Shown piece after piece: positions 25,379-33,890 of a stretch of 47,119 bases of DNA. The number at the start of each line of letters is the position of its first letter. The stretch's first letter is position 1. The DNA lies in NCBI GenBank assembly GCA_021647365.1, contig JAKIUW010000026.1:1-47119 (forward strand), given 5' to 3'. The notes below the pieces were generated by a model that was given only the letters and a program-made list of their open reading frames with translations, searched no databases and was not told the DNA's origin. A program made the position numbers and the translations under genes. Source of the DNA: Cocleimonas sp. GTDB lineage: Bacteria; Pseudomonadota; Gammaproteobacteria; Thiotrichales; Thiotrichaceae.

Positions 25379-25957
25379 ATGAACAAACTACTAAAACTAT
25401 TTTTACTCTCACTCACAATTACTACTAGCCAAGTATCGTTTGGTGCATCGCATAGTAAAGGCGGCATGATGCTGGATAATGCATTATCAACTTTAAGTTT
25501 TGTATCGGTCAAGAAAGGTACAGCGGGTGAAGCACACACAATCGATAAATTATCAGGCTCGCTTTCAGATGCAGGTGAGTTGTCAGTATCGCTTGACCTT
25601 GCCAGTGTAAACACGAAAATTGAAATACGTGATGAACGTATGCAGAAGGTTTTATTTGAAACAGGTGCTAATCCAACAGCAACGGTTACCGCAAAAGTTG
25701 GCAAAGTCGCTGATGGGGTATCACGCGTAACAGGTTCACTAGAATTAAATCTACATGGTGTAAAAAAGAGCTTAGATTTTGAAGCGATTGCTGTTATGTC
25801 AGGTGGTAAGTTGGTAGTCAGCTCTGCAAAACCAATTATTATCAAAGCCGCTGACTTTGGCTTAGAGAGCGGGATTGCAAAGCTTCAAGAATTGGCGAAG
25901 CTACCTTCAATAGCTACTGTTGTTCCTGTTAGTTTTGTATTAACTTTTTCTAAGTAG
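25379..25957 (+). CDS. Secreted YceI-family protein
   Basis: This 192-residue protein is started at ATG 25379 behind AAAGGAGTCTTAC; the longer frame from 25319 has no ribosome site and would bury the signal peptide. A Sec signal peptide (about 1-24, ending VSFG-A) exports it to the periplasm. The body has the YceI lipocalin-like barrel pattern, in which the family binds isoprenoid/polyprenyl or other amphiphilic ligands (LNLHGVKKSLDFEA, about 122-135). It is divergent from the ECF sigma gene, which suggests it may belong to that regulon. The ligand is unknown. Confidence 0.85.
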   Translation: MNKLLKLFLLSLTITTSQVSFGASHSKGGMMLDNALSTLSFVSVKKGTAGEAHTIDKLSGSLSDAGELSVSLDLASVNTKIEIRDERMQKVLFETGANPTATVTAKVGKVADGVSRVTGSLELNLHGVKKSLDFEAIAVMSGGKLVVSSAKPIIIKAADFGLESGIAKLQELAKLPSIATVVPVSFVLTFSK

Positions 25958-26023
25958 AATCTTAATATGAACATGGAAAAGGTAAAGGTTTATTCTTATC
26001 CTTTTTCATGATTTTAGATCTAT

Positions 26024-26046
26024 CATGTAAAAGTGGGGGGGTGTGC
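26024..26046 (+). repeat. Single G-tract repeat (7 G) upstream of dapD
   Basis: This is a perfect consensus copy between the YceI gene and dapD, pointing toward dapD, 84 bp before its start. Confidence 0.9.
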
Positions 26047-26129
26047 TTTTATCTATCTATTTAAGCTCAAGAGGATGTATACTGCGCCCTCAAATTTACT
26101 CCCAATAAAAAATCACAGCAGAGACAGAC

Positions 26130-27029
26130 ATGACAATCAAACGCACCGGACACCGTTATATCGACAGTAAATCAGGCACAACCATTGATGTATGGTTTCC
26201 ACGTTCAAATAAAGAAATAGGGCGTAGTTGTCTGGCTCAAAAGGTTGGCATTATTAAGAGTGATTTTGTAGAAGTTGAGATTGCTTCTGTAGACGATGCG
26301 CCTAAGTCGGTTGAAGATGCATATCTTCGCCTTCACCTTTTATCAGAGTGTGCGGTAAAGCCGAATGAGATTAACCTTGATGGCGTATTTGGTTTATTGG
26401 CGAATGTTGCTTGGACAACCGCAGGCCCAGTTTTGCCTGCTGAGGTTGAAAACCTACGTGAGTTAATTGCGAGTGAAGATCATCAGTTTAATGTAACCTC
26501 GGTTGACAAATTCCCTCGCATGACAGACTACGTGATTCCTGAAGGTGTACGCATCGGTGATGCAGACCGCGTAAGATTGGGCGCGCATTTAGCCTCAGGC
26601 ACAACCGTTATGCATGAAGGTTTTTGTAACTTCAATGCGGGAACCTTGGGTTCTTCAATGGTTGAAGGGCGAATCAGTGCAGGTGTAGTGGTCGGTGATG
26701 GCTCTGATATTGGTGGCGGGGCTTCTATCATGGGTACACTCTCAGGCGGTGGCACACAAGTCATCTCAATGGGTAAAAAGAATCTCTTGGGCGCAAACGC
26801 TGGTTTAGGAATATCGCTGGGTGATAACTGTATTGTTGAATCTGGTTTATATATTACGGCAGGCACAAAAGTGAAAATGCCAGACGGATCAATCGTCTCT
26901 GCGCGCGAGCTTACAGGTCAATCAGGATTGTTATTCAGACGCCATAGCCAAACAGGCGCGGTTGAAGCGATTATGACCGATGGCGCTTTGTGGGGTGGTT
27001 TGAATACTGCGCTACATTCAAATGATTGA
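26130..27029 (+). CDS. dapD: 2,3,4,5-tetrahydropyridine-2,6-dicarboxylate N-succinyltransferase
   Basis: This 299-residue hexapeptide-repeat acyltransferase succinylates tetrahydrodipicolinate in the lysine/meso-DAP pathway. The left-handed beta-helix (about 130-250) shows repeated hexapeptide turns such as VRIGDADRVRLGAHLASGTT. It is longer than the E. coli form (274) and resembles the Pseudomonas/actinobacterial type with a distinct N-terminal domain. The ATG follows AGCAGAGACAGAC. It converges with the TetR gene; dapC, for the next step, lies about 1.4 kb further on and on the other strand. Confidence 0.93.
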   Translation: MTIKRTGHRYIDSKSGTTIDVWFPRSNKEIGRSCLAQKVGIIKSDFVEVEIASVDDAPKSVEDAYLRLHLLSECAVKPNEINLDGVFGLLANVAWTTAGPVLPAEVENLRELIASEDHQFNVTSVDKFPRMTDYVIPEGVRIGDADRVRLGAHLASGTTVMHEGFCNFNAGTLGSSMVEGRISAGVVVGDGSDIGGGASIMGTLSGGGTQVISMGKKNLLGANAGLGISLGDNCIVESGLYITAGTKVKMPDGSIVSARELTGQSGLLFRRHSQTGAVEAIMTDGALWGGLNTALHSND

Positions 27030-27040
27030 TTAGTCTCATC

Positions 27041-27084
27041 CACACCCCCCTAGTTTTACATCATGCAAAAGTGGGGGGGTGTGC
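27041..27084. repeat. Hybrid inverted pair of the G-tract repeat
   Basis: Reverse copy 27041-27061 belongs to the CTAG subtype (6 C) and forward copy 27062-27084 to the AGTG subtype (7 G, CATGCAAAAG). They abut with the CATG ends inside, so almost no loop remains. The pair lies between convergent dapD and the TetR gene and may act as a transcription barrier. Confidence 0.85.
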
Positions 27085-27121
27085 GTGTGTACTTTAATGC
27101 ACAAGTGTACTTTAAACAATA

Positions 27122-27721
27122 TTAACCAAAAGCAGGTGCAAGTGCCTTAATCATATCTTGCGCTATTTTCATTTTTTGTTCTTTTGTTTGTCCTTTCCCA
27201 ACAGGTCCCTCTACAAATAAATTGGCAAGCCCATGTACGGATGACCATGCTAAAAGCTCTTGCGGACTGAAGCTGTGAGGATCATCATCTTTTATAGTTT
27301 CGGCAAAGCCAGCTTGTAAATGTGAACTTAACTGATGGGTTGCTGAGATGTAGTTCTCATCATTGGTATAAATGGTTTCTTCTCGCCACATCGCACGAAA
27401 GAAGGCAGGCTTATCGAGTGCAAACTTGATGTAGGCAAGCCCGACTGCTGAGAATGCATTGTTTCCTTCTTTTATTGCTAGCTTCTTTGCTGCCTCCATT
27501 GAATCTGATAATTGATGAATTGCTTTAGTCGCAAATGCGGTGAGTAGGGCGCGTTTATCGGAATAATGTCTAAAAGCAGAGGAAGGTGAAACACCGACGA
27601 TTTTTGCACAGGCGCGTAGTGTTACAGCCTCCAGCCCAAATTTAGTGGCGAGTTCGTCGACAGCATCTAAAAGAGATTCTGCTAGGTTGCCGTGGTGATA
27701 TGTTTTTTTAGTTTTTTTCAT
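27122..27721 (-). CDS. TetR/AcrR-family transcriptional regulator
   Basis: This 199-residue regulator has an N-terminal helix-turn-helix (about 10-60: NLAESLLDAVDELATKFG, then LRACAKIVGVSPSSAFRHYSDK) and a C-terminal ligand domain (about 80-195) of the WHG type, judged by the HGLANLFVEGP segment near residue 160. It is divergent from a DUF2852 gene, and two matching 15-bp sites in the shared 147-bp region suggest self-control and control of that neighbour. The inducer is unknown. Confidence 0.88.
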   Translation of the reverse strand: MKKTKKTYHHGNLAESLLDAVDELATKFGLEAVTLRACAKIVGVSPSSAFRHYSDKRALLTAFATKAIHQLSDSMEAAKKLAIKEGNNAFSAVGLAYIKFALDKPAFFRAMWREETIYTNDENYISATHQLSSHLQAGFAETIKDDDPHSFSPQELLAWSSVHGLANLFVEGPVGKGQTKEQKMKIAQDMIKALAPAFG

Positions 27722-27738
27722 ATTGTCTCAAGCATAAT

Positions 27739-27753
27739 GTGAACACTGTAAAC
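27739..27753. promoter_or_regulatory. Candidate TetR operator 1
   Basis: GTGAACACTGTAAAC, 17 bp upstream of the TetR start. It shares its first 11 bases with the site at 27803-27817 and is placed to block the regulator's own promoter. Confidence 0.6.
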
Positions 27754-27802
27754 TTTTTTTGTTTAGGTCTTGTAATTTGTTTTAAAGTACGTATATTATT
27801 AT

Positions 27803-27817
27803 GTGAACACTGTTTAC
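27803..27817. promoter_or_regulatory. Candidate TetR operator 2
   Basis: GTGAACACTGTTTAC is a near-palindrome (12 of 15 positions match its reverse complement). It is 51 bp upstream of the DUF2852 start and 64 bp from operator 1. Confidence 0.65.
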
Positions 27818-27868
27818 ATTTGTCAACAAGTATAAACAGCGTCTTTTTAATAATGAGAGGGAAGAATT

Positions 27869-28321
27869 ATGTCATCAGCAGGTGGTTCAATAGAAGAAGA
27901 TAGCCATTATTCTCATCGCCATTCATGTTGTGGAATGGGTAGAGGTGGCTCAAGGGGTAATTGGTCAGGTGTAAATATTGCGGCAATGGTGATAGGTTTT
28001 GTTCTATTTTGGCCTATTGGTTTAGTCATACTGTACTGGAATATTACAGGTCGCAATTTAAAAGACTTGCCAAAAGCTGCTCAAAAAAAGTGGTCGTCAG
28101 TGTTTAATGCTACCAAGAGTCATGAAAACTCAAACGGAGAAAATTCAGTTTTCGATGAATTTCAGCAGACACAATATGATCGTATCAGTGAGTTAAAAGA
28201 AGAGATTAAAAGTCGAGCGAAACATTTTAAAATCTTTAAATCTGATGCTAAGCGTCGTGCAGATGAGGCAGAGTTTAAAGACTTTATGTCGAGTGATAGA
28301 TCACAAAAAGACGACAACTAA
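27869..28321 (+). CDS. DUF2852 membrane protein
   Basis: This 150-residue protein has a His/Cys-rich N-terminus (HYSHRHSCCGMGRGG, about 13-27), one hydrophobic segment (about 37-60, IAAMVIGFVLFWPIGLVILY), and a charged C-terminal part with the DUF2852-type stretch SVFDEFQQTQYDRISEL and FKDFMSSDR; a coiled coil is likely at about 105-140. The family has no established function. The HxxHRHxCC segment could bind metal, but that is speculation. The ATG follows GAGAGGGAAGAATT. It is divergent from, and probably controlled by, the adjacent TetR regulator. Confidence 0.8.
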   Translation: MSSAGGSIEEDSHYSHRHSCCGMGRGGSRGNWSGVNIAAMVIGFVLFWPIGLVILYWNITGRNLKDLPKAAQKKWSSVFNATKSHENSNGENSVFDEFQQTQYDRISELKEEIKSRAKHFKIFKSDAKRRADEAEFKDFMSSDRSQKDDN

Positions 28322-28371
28322 TAATAAGTCTAAAGGCCATCTAATTGATAGCGATGCCCTTATTTTCTCTT

Positions 28372-28408
28372 ATAGCCACTGAAGATTTATACTTCTGTGG
28401 CTATTTTT
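28372..28408. terminator. Bidirectional terminator between the DUF2852 gene and dapC
   Basis: ATAGCCAC-t-GAAG pairs with CTTC-t-GTGGCTAT (28372-28384 with 28392-28404) around a 7-nt AT loop, followed by a T-run on the plus strand. It lies between convergent genes and overlaps the end of dapC by two bases. Confidence 0.8.
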
Positions 28409-29597
28409 ACTTCAAATAATTAACAATACGATTAGCCGCTTCAATGCATTCATCTAGCTCTGCAACAAGCGCCATCCTAATACGGTTTCTACCAGGGTTA
28501 ACGCCATTTACTTCGCGCGATAAATAACTACCTGGCACAACATTCAAATTTTGTTGCTCGAAGATTTCACGAGTGAAGGTCTCATCATCCATGCCAACAT
28601 CTGCCCAAAGGTAAAAACCGGCATCGGGTTTTTGGACGTTCATAATGGGTGAGAGTATCTTGAGAACCGCATCAAACTTTTCACGGTATTGATCTCGATT
28701 ATCTAAAACATGGGCTTCATCATTCCATGCGGCGATACTTGCTGCTTGCACAGGGGGCGACATGGCACAGCCATGGTAGGTGCGATAGAGTAAGAACTGT
28801 TCGAGTATATCTGCATCACCTGCTACAAACCCTGAGCGTAAACCTGGTGCATTGGAACGTTTTGATAGGCTATGAAAAACCACACAGCGTTTGAAATCGG
28901 TATTACCTGTTTTTGCGGCAATTTCCAGCAAACCCACAGGTGGCTTAGTTTCATCAAAGTATATCTCTGAATAACATTCATCGCTGGCGATAATAAAGTC
29001 GTGTTTTTCAGCTAGCTTAAGGAGCTGTTTGATTTGATCTTCTTGAATCACCGCGCCTGTAGGATTTCCTGGGCTACAAAGATAAATGAGTTGGCAGTTA
29101 TCCCAAGTCTCAGAACTTACGGCATCAAAATCAGGTACAAAATTATTTTCAGCCGTGCAGGATTGATAGACTGGTTTTGCGCCTGCTAACAGTGCCGCAC
29201 CTTCATAAATTTGATAAAAAGGATTAGGCATTAATATACAAGGGTTGTTTTTGCTTTTATCCACAACTGCCTGAGCAAATGCGAACAAAGCTTCACGTGT
29301 GCCATTCACTGGCAGAATATGTGTTGCAGGGTTTATGCTGTTTGGTGGTAGCTTGAATCGATGCGTTAGCCAGTCACCAATCGCAATGCGTAAATCATCC
29401 GAACCTTTGGTGAGTGGGTAATTTGATAATCCTGAAAGATTGTTTTTGAGAGTATCCAAAATAATACGAGGAGTAGGGTGCTTAGGTTCGCCCATCGCCA
29501 AAGAAATCATAGGCTTATCTGCAGGAGTTATTCCCTGTTTAAGAATGGCAAGCTTTTGAAACGGATAGGGTTGCAGGTTTGCTAGATCAGGATTCAT
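28407..29597 (-). CDS. dapC: Succinyldiaminopimelate transaminase
   Basis: This 396-residue class I/II PLP aminotransferase has the PLP-lysine motif SLSKRSNAPGLRSGF (Lys near residue 238) and CSPGNPTGAV (about 170-179) for cofactor contacts. It fits the proteobacterial DapC type used in the succinylase branch of lysine/DAP synthesis, and dapD nearby supports that. Related alanine/aspartate aminotransferases are hard to exclude by sequence alone. It ends at the terminator shared with the DUF2852 gene. A G-tract repeat lies upstream in the divergent region with the CreD-like gene. Confidence 0.87.
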   Translation of the reverse strand: MNPDLANLQPYPFQKLAILKQGITPADKPMISLAMGEPKHPTPRIILDTLKNNLSGLSNYPLTKGSDDLRIAIGDWLTHRFKLPPNSINPATHILPVNGTREALFAFAQAVVDKSKNNPCILMPNPFYQIYEGAALLAGAKPVYQSCTAENNFVPDFDAVSSETWDNCQLIYLCSPGNPTGAVIQEDQIKQLLKLAEKHDFIIASDECYSEIYFDETKPPVGLLEIAAKTGNTDFKRCVVFHSLSKRSNAPGLRSGFVAGDADILEQFLLYRTYHGCAMSPPVQAASIAAWNDEAHVLDNRDQYREKFDAVLKILSPIMNVQKPDAGFYLWADVGMDDETFTREIFEQQNLNVVPGSYLSREVNGVNPGRNRIRMALVAELDECIEAANRIVNYLK

Positions 29598-29639
29598 TGT
29601 GGCTCAGTGTTTATCTAAAATTGCGCGTTATTATATCAT

Positions 29640-29662
29640 CATGTAAAAGTAGGGGGGTGTGG
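29640..29662 (+). repeat. Single G-tract repeat, GTAG variant (6 G)
   Basis: CATGTAAAAGTA, 6-G run, TGTGG (the last C changed to G). It lies in the divergent dapC/creD-like region, pointing to the latter. Confidence 0.8.
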
Positions 29663-29800
29663 ATTGTTAATTATCTAATAATTTGTCTGCATTAAATCTG
29701 CATAAAAGCATCATAGAAGTTGCTTGCCATGATCACAGTATCTACAACAAAACTACGTATTCTTTTATTTTCTATTATTGAATCTGAAGGAAGGTTGGTT

Positions 29801-31312
29801 ATGAGTGTGGTATTTGGTTTGATTGGTTTATTGTTTTTATTGGCCGTTTTTGCGGGAGTGGTGTTTTTTGCTATTTTTATGGCGCGGAAAATTGGCTTGT
29901 TAAAACCCTCTGATGGAGAAGGTGTTGATGGAGAAAATAATGGAAGTGGTTTCAAAAGCTATATTGTAGATATTAAACGGCTGAGTGATTCTTTGGTGTT
30001 TCGCTTTATTATGATTGCGGCTTTAGTCGGCATTATGATGATTCCATTAGGGATGGTGAGTGATGTGGTACGCGAACGCAGCAGTAGTTATCACGGTGTG
30101 TTGAATGATATTGCAGGGACTTGGGGGCATCGGCAGCAGCTACAAGGGCCTGCTTTATTGATTCCTTATACGGAAAAGTTTACCTCGGTAAAAGTGCTTA
30201 CTGATAAGGATGGCAATGAACGCAAGGTCAATAAAACACACTATGAACAACGCACCGCGATTGTTTTGCCTGAGGATTTGAAAATTGATGCAAACTTACT
30301 GGGGCAAACACGCAAGCGTAGTATTTATGAATCATTGGTTTATACGGCTGACATAAAGGTTACAGGCAGTTTTCAACGCCCCGATATTGCAAGTTTATCG
30401 AATCATATTGATAAGATTCATTGGGATCGTGCGTGGTTTTCTTTAGGAATTTCAGATACACAAGCGATTAATAAAGTGTCACAATTATCTTGGACAGATG
30501 TTAAACAAGTAGATTTTGAGCCAGGTACAAAAATCACAAAAACTTTTGCTAATGGTTTTCATGCTCCCCTTGATCTGACAAATGAAAAGAGCAAATATCA
30601 ATTTTTTCTAACGATTAATGCCAATGGTAGCGAAGGTTTCTACTTTAGCCCATTTGGTAAAACAACCGATGTGACGGTGACTTCAGACTGGCCGCACCCT
30701 AGTTTTCAAGGCAATGTATTACCTGATGATCATAACGTAACAGATACTGGCTTTAAGGCGAATTGGTCGGTGCCACATTTGGCCAGAAACTACCCCCAGC
30801 TCTGGACCTTAGAAACCCAAAAATTTGACGTGAATGAATTTCGTGCAGGTGTAAAACTGTTTGAATCGGTGTCGCTGTATTCAAAAATCACTCGTGCGAT
30901 TAAATACGGTGCACTCTTTTTTATACTAACGTACATCACATTTTTACTGTTTGAATTGGGTATCGGCCGTCGTTTACACGTTGTGCAATACGGCATGATT
31001 GGTTTGGCGCTGTCGATGTTTTATCTCACGCTATTATCCATGGCAGAACATGCAGGTTTCTTTAATGCTTATATTTCAGCCGCCGCGATTATCATTATTA
31101 TGATCAGCCTCTACGCTTTTGCCGCGATACGCAGCTTGGGTAAAACAACGCTTATTAGTGTCTTGCTGGTGGGTTTGTACACGATGCTGTATTCGATGCT
31201 GAACTTGGAAGACTATGCACTGTTAGCAGGTACAGCGTTGTTGTTAGTGATTTTGGCAGTGATGATGTACTTAACGCGTAATATAGGGCGTAATAACATA
31301 GCTAACCCCTAA
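29801..31312 (+). CDS. CreD/CbrC-like inner-membrane protein
   Basis: The protein has 503 residues from ATG 29801 (MSVVFGLIGLLFLLAV), chosen because GGAAGG lies 8 bases before it; the longer frame from 29720 lacks a ribosome site. An extra N-terminal membrane helix (about 1-28) precedes the usual CreD start (second helix about 65-85). A large periplasmic domain follows (about 90-360, with the family's QLQGPALLIPY segment), then several closely packed helices (about 365-500). E. coli CreD is ~450 residues, and its expression affects envelope stress and colicin tolerance, but its activity is unknown. No creBC two-component genes are adjacent here. Confidence 0.85.
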   Translation: MSVVFGLIGLLFLLAVFAGVVFFAIFMARKIGLLKPSDGEGVDGENNGSGFKSYIVDIKRLSDSLVFRFIMIAALVGIMMIPLGMVSDVVRERSSSYHGVLNDIAGTWGHRQQLQGPALLIPYTEKFTSVKVLTDKDGNERKVNKTHYEQRTAIVLPEDLKIDANLLGQTRKRSIYESLVYTADIKVTGSFQRPDIASLSNHIDKIHWDRAWFSLGISDTQAINKVSQLSWTDVKQVDFEPGTKITKTFANGFHAPLDLTNEKSKYQFFLTINANGSEGFYFSPFGKTTDVTVTSDWPHPSFQGNVLPDDHNVTDTGFKANWSVPHLARNYPQLWTLETQKFDVNEFRAGVKLFESVSLYSKITRAIKYGALFFILTYITFLLFELGIGRRLHVVQYGMIGLALSMFYLTLLSMAEHAGFFNAYISAAAIIIIMISLYAFAAIRSLGKTTLISVLLVGLYTMLYSMLNLEDYALLAGTALLLVILAVMMYLTRNIGRNNIANP

Positions 31313-31337
31313 TCCTCGCCAGCTCTTTGTGGAGAAA

Positions 31338-31382
31338 TAAAAATGGACACGGAGATTCTCTTAATCTTCGGGTCCATTTTTG
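31338..31382 (+). terminator. Intrinsic terminator downstream of the CreD-like gene
   Basis: AAAATGGAC pairs with GTCCATTTT, and the inner GATT/AATC extends the stem; a T-run follows. It lies between convergent creD-like and prc and may serve both. Confidence 0.8.
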
Positions 31383-31492
31383 TATTCGTGAAACTAATTT
31401 TTGAACATGTAGCTTTGTATAAGCTCTAGTAGTCATTCAAAAAATGAATGGGCTACCATTTAAAAAAAGGGGCTTCTTATTACCCTTTCTAC

Positions 31493-33745
31493 TTACTTCC
31501 TCGCAGAAAAGAATTGTGTCCCTCTTAAATCTGCCAAGATGTTTGCCGCTTCATTCAAGAATACATCAACAGGTTTTTTCTTATTGAAAATATCATCATT
31601 AATTTTTTCTTGTGCATCACGTAGTTCTTTAACGGTTTTATAAGAAGGTTTTCCTTTGGCTGCTTGCAGTTGGTTTTCAAATGCGAGGAGTTTTTTGTTA
31701 AACTGTTCACGCTTTGCTTTGCGCTTTGCCAAATTGAGTGAGGTCACTTTTTCATTGCCTGCTTCAACTAAGAGTTTTAAACGATTAACCGTTGAAACAA
31801 ATCGTGGAGTTTGTGCAATACGTTTTAATGATTGTTGCTTGGCTTTTGCCAACGCACCTAATGAAAATGCATTGCTAAAATTAACATGCTTTGCCATATT
31901 GATTTTGCGCCAAGGTAGGGCATTTTTGTAGGAACGCTCACCAAATTCTTCTTCAAGCTTGGGTAAGTTCCACGAGATATCAGGCACAACGCCTTTGTGT
32001 TGTGTGCTATCACCATTAACTCTAAAAAACTGTGCGCTAGTAACTTTTAGCTCACCAAAAGGCTTATCAAATTGCTTGCGTGCATAAGATGCAAGCGGTA
32101 AAACAGTTTGCACTGTGCCTTTACCAAAAGTGGTTTCACCAATAATAAGGCCACGTTTATAATCTTGAATGGCGCCTGCAAAGATCTCTGAGGCTGAAGC
32201 GCTACCTTTATCTATCATCACTGCCATTGGGCCATTGTAGATCACACCAGAGTCATTATCACGTAAGATGTCAGTACGACCTGTAGTGTCGTTGATTTGA
32301 ACCACAGGACCTTTGTCGATAAATAAACCCGTGAGTGATACCACTTCGCTTAAAGAGCCACCGCCATTGCCACGTAGATCAATGATTAGTTCGTTGATGC
32401 CTTCCTTATTCAATTCGATAAGAAGCTTTTTAACATCACGTGTTGTTCCCGCATATTCAGCGTCGCCACGGTTACGTGCTTTAAAATCAATATAGAAAGA
32501 AGGGAGTTTAATCACTCCAACTTTCACATCACCTGTAGAGCGTTTAATCGTAATAATACGTTTGCTTGCTGCTTGATGTTCTAGTTTAATTTTATCTCTT
32601 ACAATATTGACGAATTCAGCCTTACCGCTTAAACCTGTTTCGTGTGGGAGAATAGAAAGGACAACTTTACTACCTTTTTTTCCACGAATAATATTGACTA
32701 CATCGGTTAAGCGCCAGCCGACAATATCTTTAACGGCATCTTTAGAGCCTTGACCTACGCCGACAATAATATCGCCCGCAGAAACCATGCCCGTTAAGTC
32801 AGCAGGTCCACCAGGAACAACGCTGATGATTTTAGTATTCTCATCATCTGTTCGTAAAACCGCGCCAATACCGCTGAGCGACAAACTCATATTAATATCA
32901 AATTGTTCAGATGATCTTGGTGATAGGTAAGAAGTATGAGGCTCTATAGCACCCGCATAGGCATTGGCTATGCTTTGGAAAAGCTCATTGCTTTTAATTT
33001 GAGAGGTGCGTTTTGCAATGCTCAAATAACGCTTCTTCAAGCTCTTTATAGTTTCATCAGGTTTTTTGTCGGACAATAATTGATTGATGTAATCATTTTT
33101 AATGCGTTTTTCCCACAATGCATCCAATGCTTTGTTATCGCTTGACCATGCGGCATCTTTTCTATCAAGCACATATCTTTGATTTTTTTTGAAATCAAAT
33201 GGTTGATCTATACGTTTTACGGCATAGTCAGAGCGTTCTTTTACACGTTGCTGATAGGTTTTGAATAACTCAACAGCAAACGTGGTGTCGCCCGCTTCAA
33301 TATCATCGTCAAACTGTTTACTGTGTTTGTTAAATTCGTTAATGTCGGATTGTGTGAAATAAACTTTGCTTGGGTCTAGTTGTTTGATGTATTGCTTCAG
33401 AATTTTTTCTGAAAAAGCATCATCAAGCGCAAACTTTTTATAGTGAAAACGCTTCAACATACTGTTAATCACTTTCAACTCATATGAATGACGAGGCGTG
33501 AGTTTTTCAATCGTAATCGCTTGTGATACTGAGCTTGTGGCACTAGCAGGCATTGTTTTATTTGCAGTCGCTGGCGCTTCTTTTACTTTGGCTTCTTCAA
33601 TGAAGTTACCACTGTCACCTGCGGTGGGGGGCTTTCCTAAACAACCTGCGAGCAATACGATTGCACTAAAGGTTGCTACTTTGAAAGCGGTTTTTGAAAG
33701 TGATTTTGACATTGAAAATTTAAGCATAGTTTGTTTGTGTGTCAT
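31493..33745 (-). CDS. prc: Tail-specific (C-terminal processing) protease Prc
   Basis: This 750-residue S41 peptidase is exported as a probable lipoprotein: the lipobox VLLAGC lies at about 30-35. It has an N-terminal TSP domain (about 75-270), a PDZ domain (about 285-375, LSGIGAVLRTDDENTKI), and an S41 domain with the catalytic Ser in GSASASEIFAGAIQDY and Lys in TFGKGTVQT (about 540-575), then a C-terminal DUF3340-like part. E. coli Prc is 682 residues; it trims FtsI and degrades MepS. Several ATGs (33745, 33727, 33712) are possible starts, none with a strong ribosome site. Confidence 0.93.
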   Translation of the reverse strand: MTHKQTMLKFSMSKSLSKTAFKVATFSAIVLLAGCLGKPPTAGDSGNFIEEAKVKEAPATANKTMPASATSSVSQAITIEKLTPRHSYELKVINSMLKRFHYKKFALDDAFSEKILKQYIKQLDPSKVYFTQSDINEFNKHSKQFDDDIEAGDTTFAVELFKTYQQRVKERSDYAVKRIDQPFDFKKNQRYVLDRKDAAWSSDNKALDALWEKRIKNDYINQLLSDKKPDETIKSLKKRYLSIAKRTSQIKSNELFQSIANAYAGAIEPHTSYLSPRSSEQFDINMSLSLSGIGAVLRTDDENTKIISVVPGGPADLTGMVSAGDIIVGVGQGSKDAVKDIVGWRLTDVVNIIRGKKGSKVVLSILPHETGLSGKAEFVNIVRDKIKLEHQAASKRIITIKRSTGDVKVGVIKLPSFYIDFKARNRGDAEYAGTTRDVKKLLIELNKEGINELIIDLRGNGGGSLSEVVSLTGLFIDKGPVVQINDTTGRTDILRDNDSGVIYNGPMAVMIDKGSASASEIFAGAIQDYKRGLIIGETTFGKGTVQTVLPLASYARKQFDKPFGELKVTSAQFFRVNGDSTQHKGVVPDISWNLPKLEEEFGERSYKNALPWRKINMAKHVNFSNAFSLGALAKAKQQSLKRIAQTPRFVSTVNRLKLLVEAGNEKVTSLNLAKRKAKREQFNKKLLAFENQLQAAKGKPSYKTVKELRDAQEKINDDIFNKKKPVDVFLNEAANILADLRGTQFFSARK

Positions 33746-33858
33746 TTAATTCTGAAAGCTATTGAATATACATACTGGACTATAACATTTGCTAAAAAAA
33801 AACACTAACTTATGAGGCGATCAAATCACACTTCCATAAGAGGCTTTTGATGGTGCGA

Positions 33859-33881
33859 AGCACACCCCCTCACTTTTATAA
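33859..33881 (-). repeat. Single G-tract repeat, minus orientation (5 G)
   Basis: This is the only single copy in the window on the minus strand. Read in reverse: TATAAAAGTGA, 5-G run, TGTGC. It lies between the radical SAM gene and prc, both on the minus strand. Confidence 0.8.
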
Positions 33882-33890
33882 GATGTTTCT

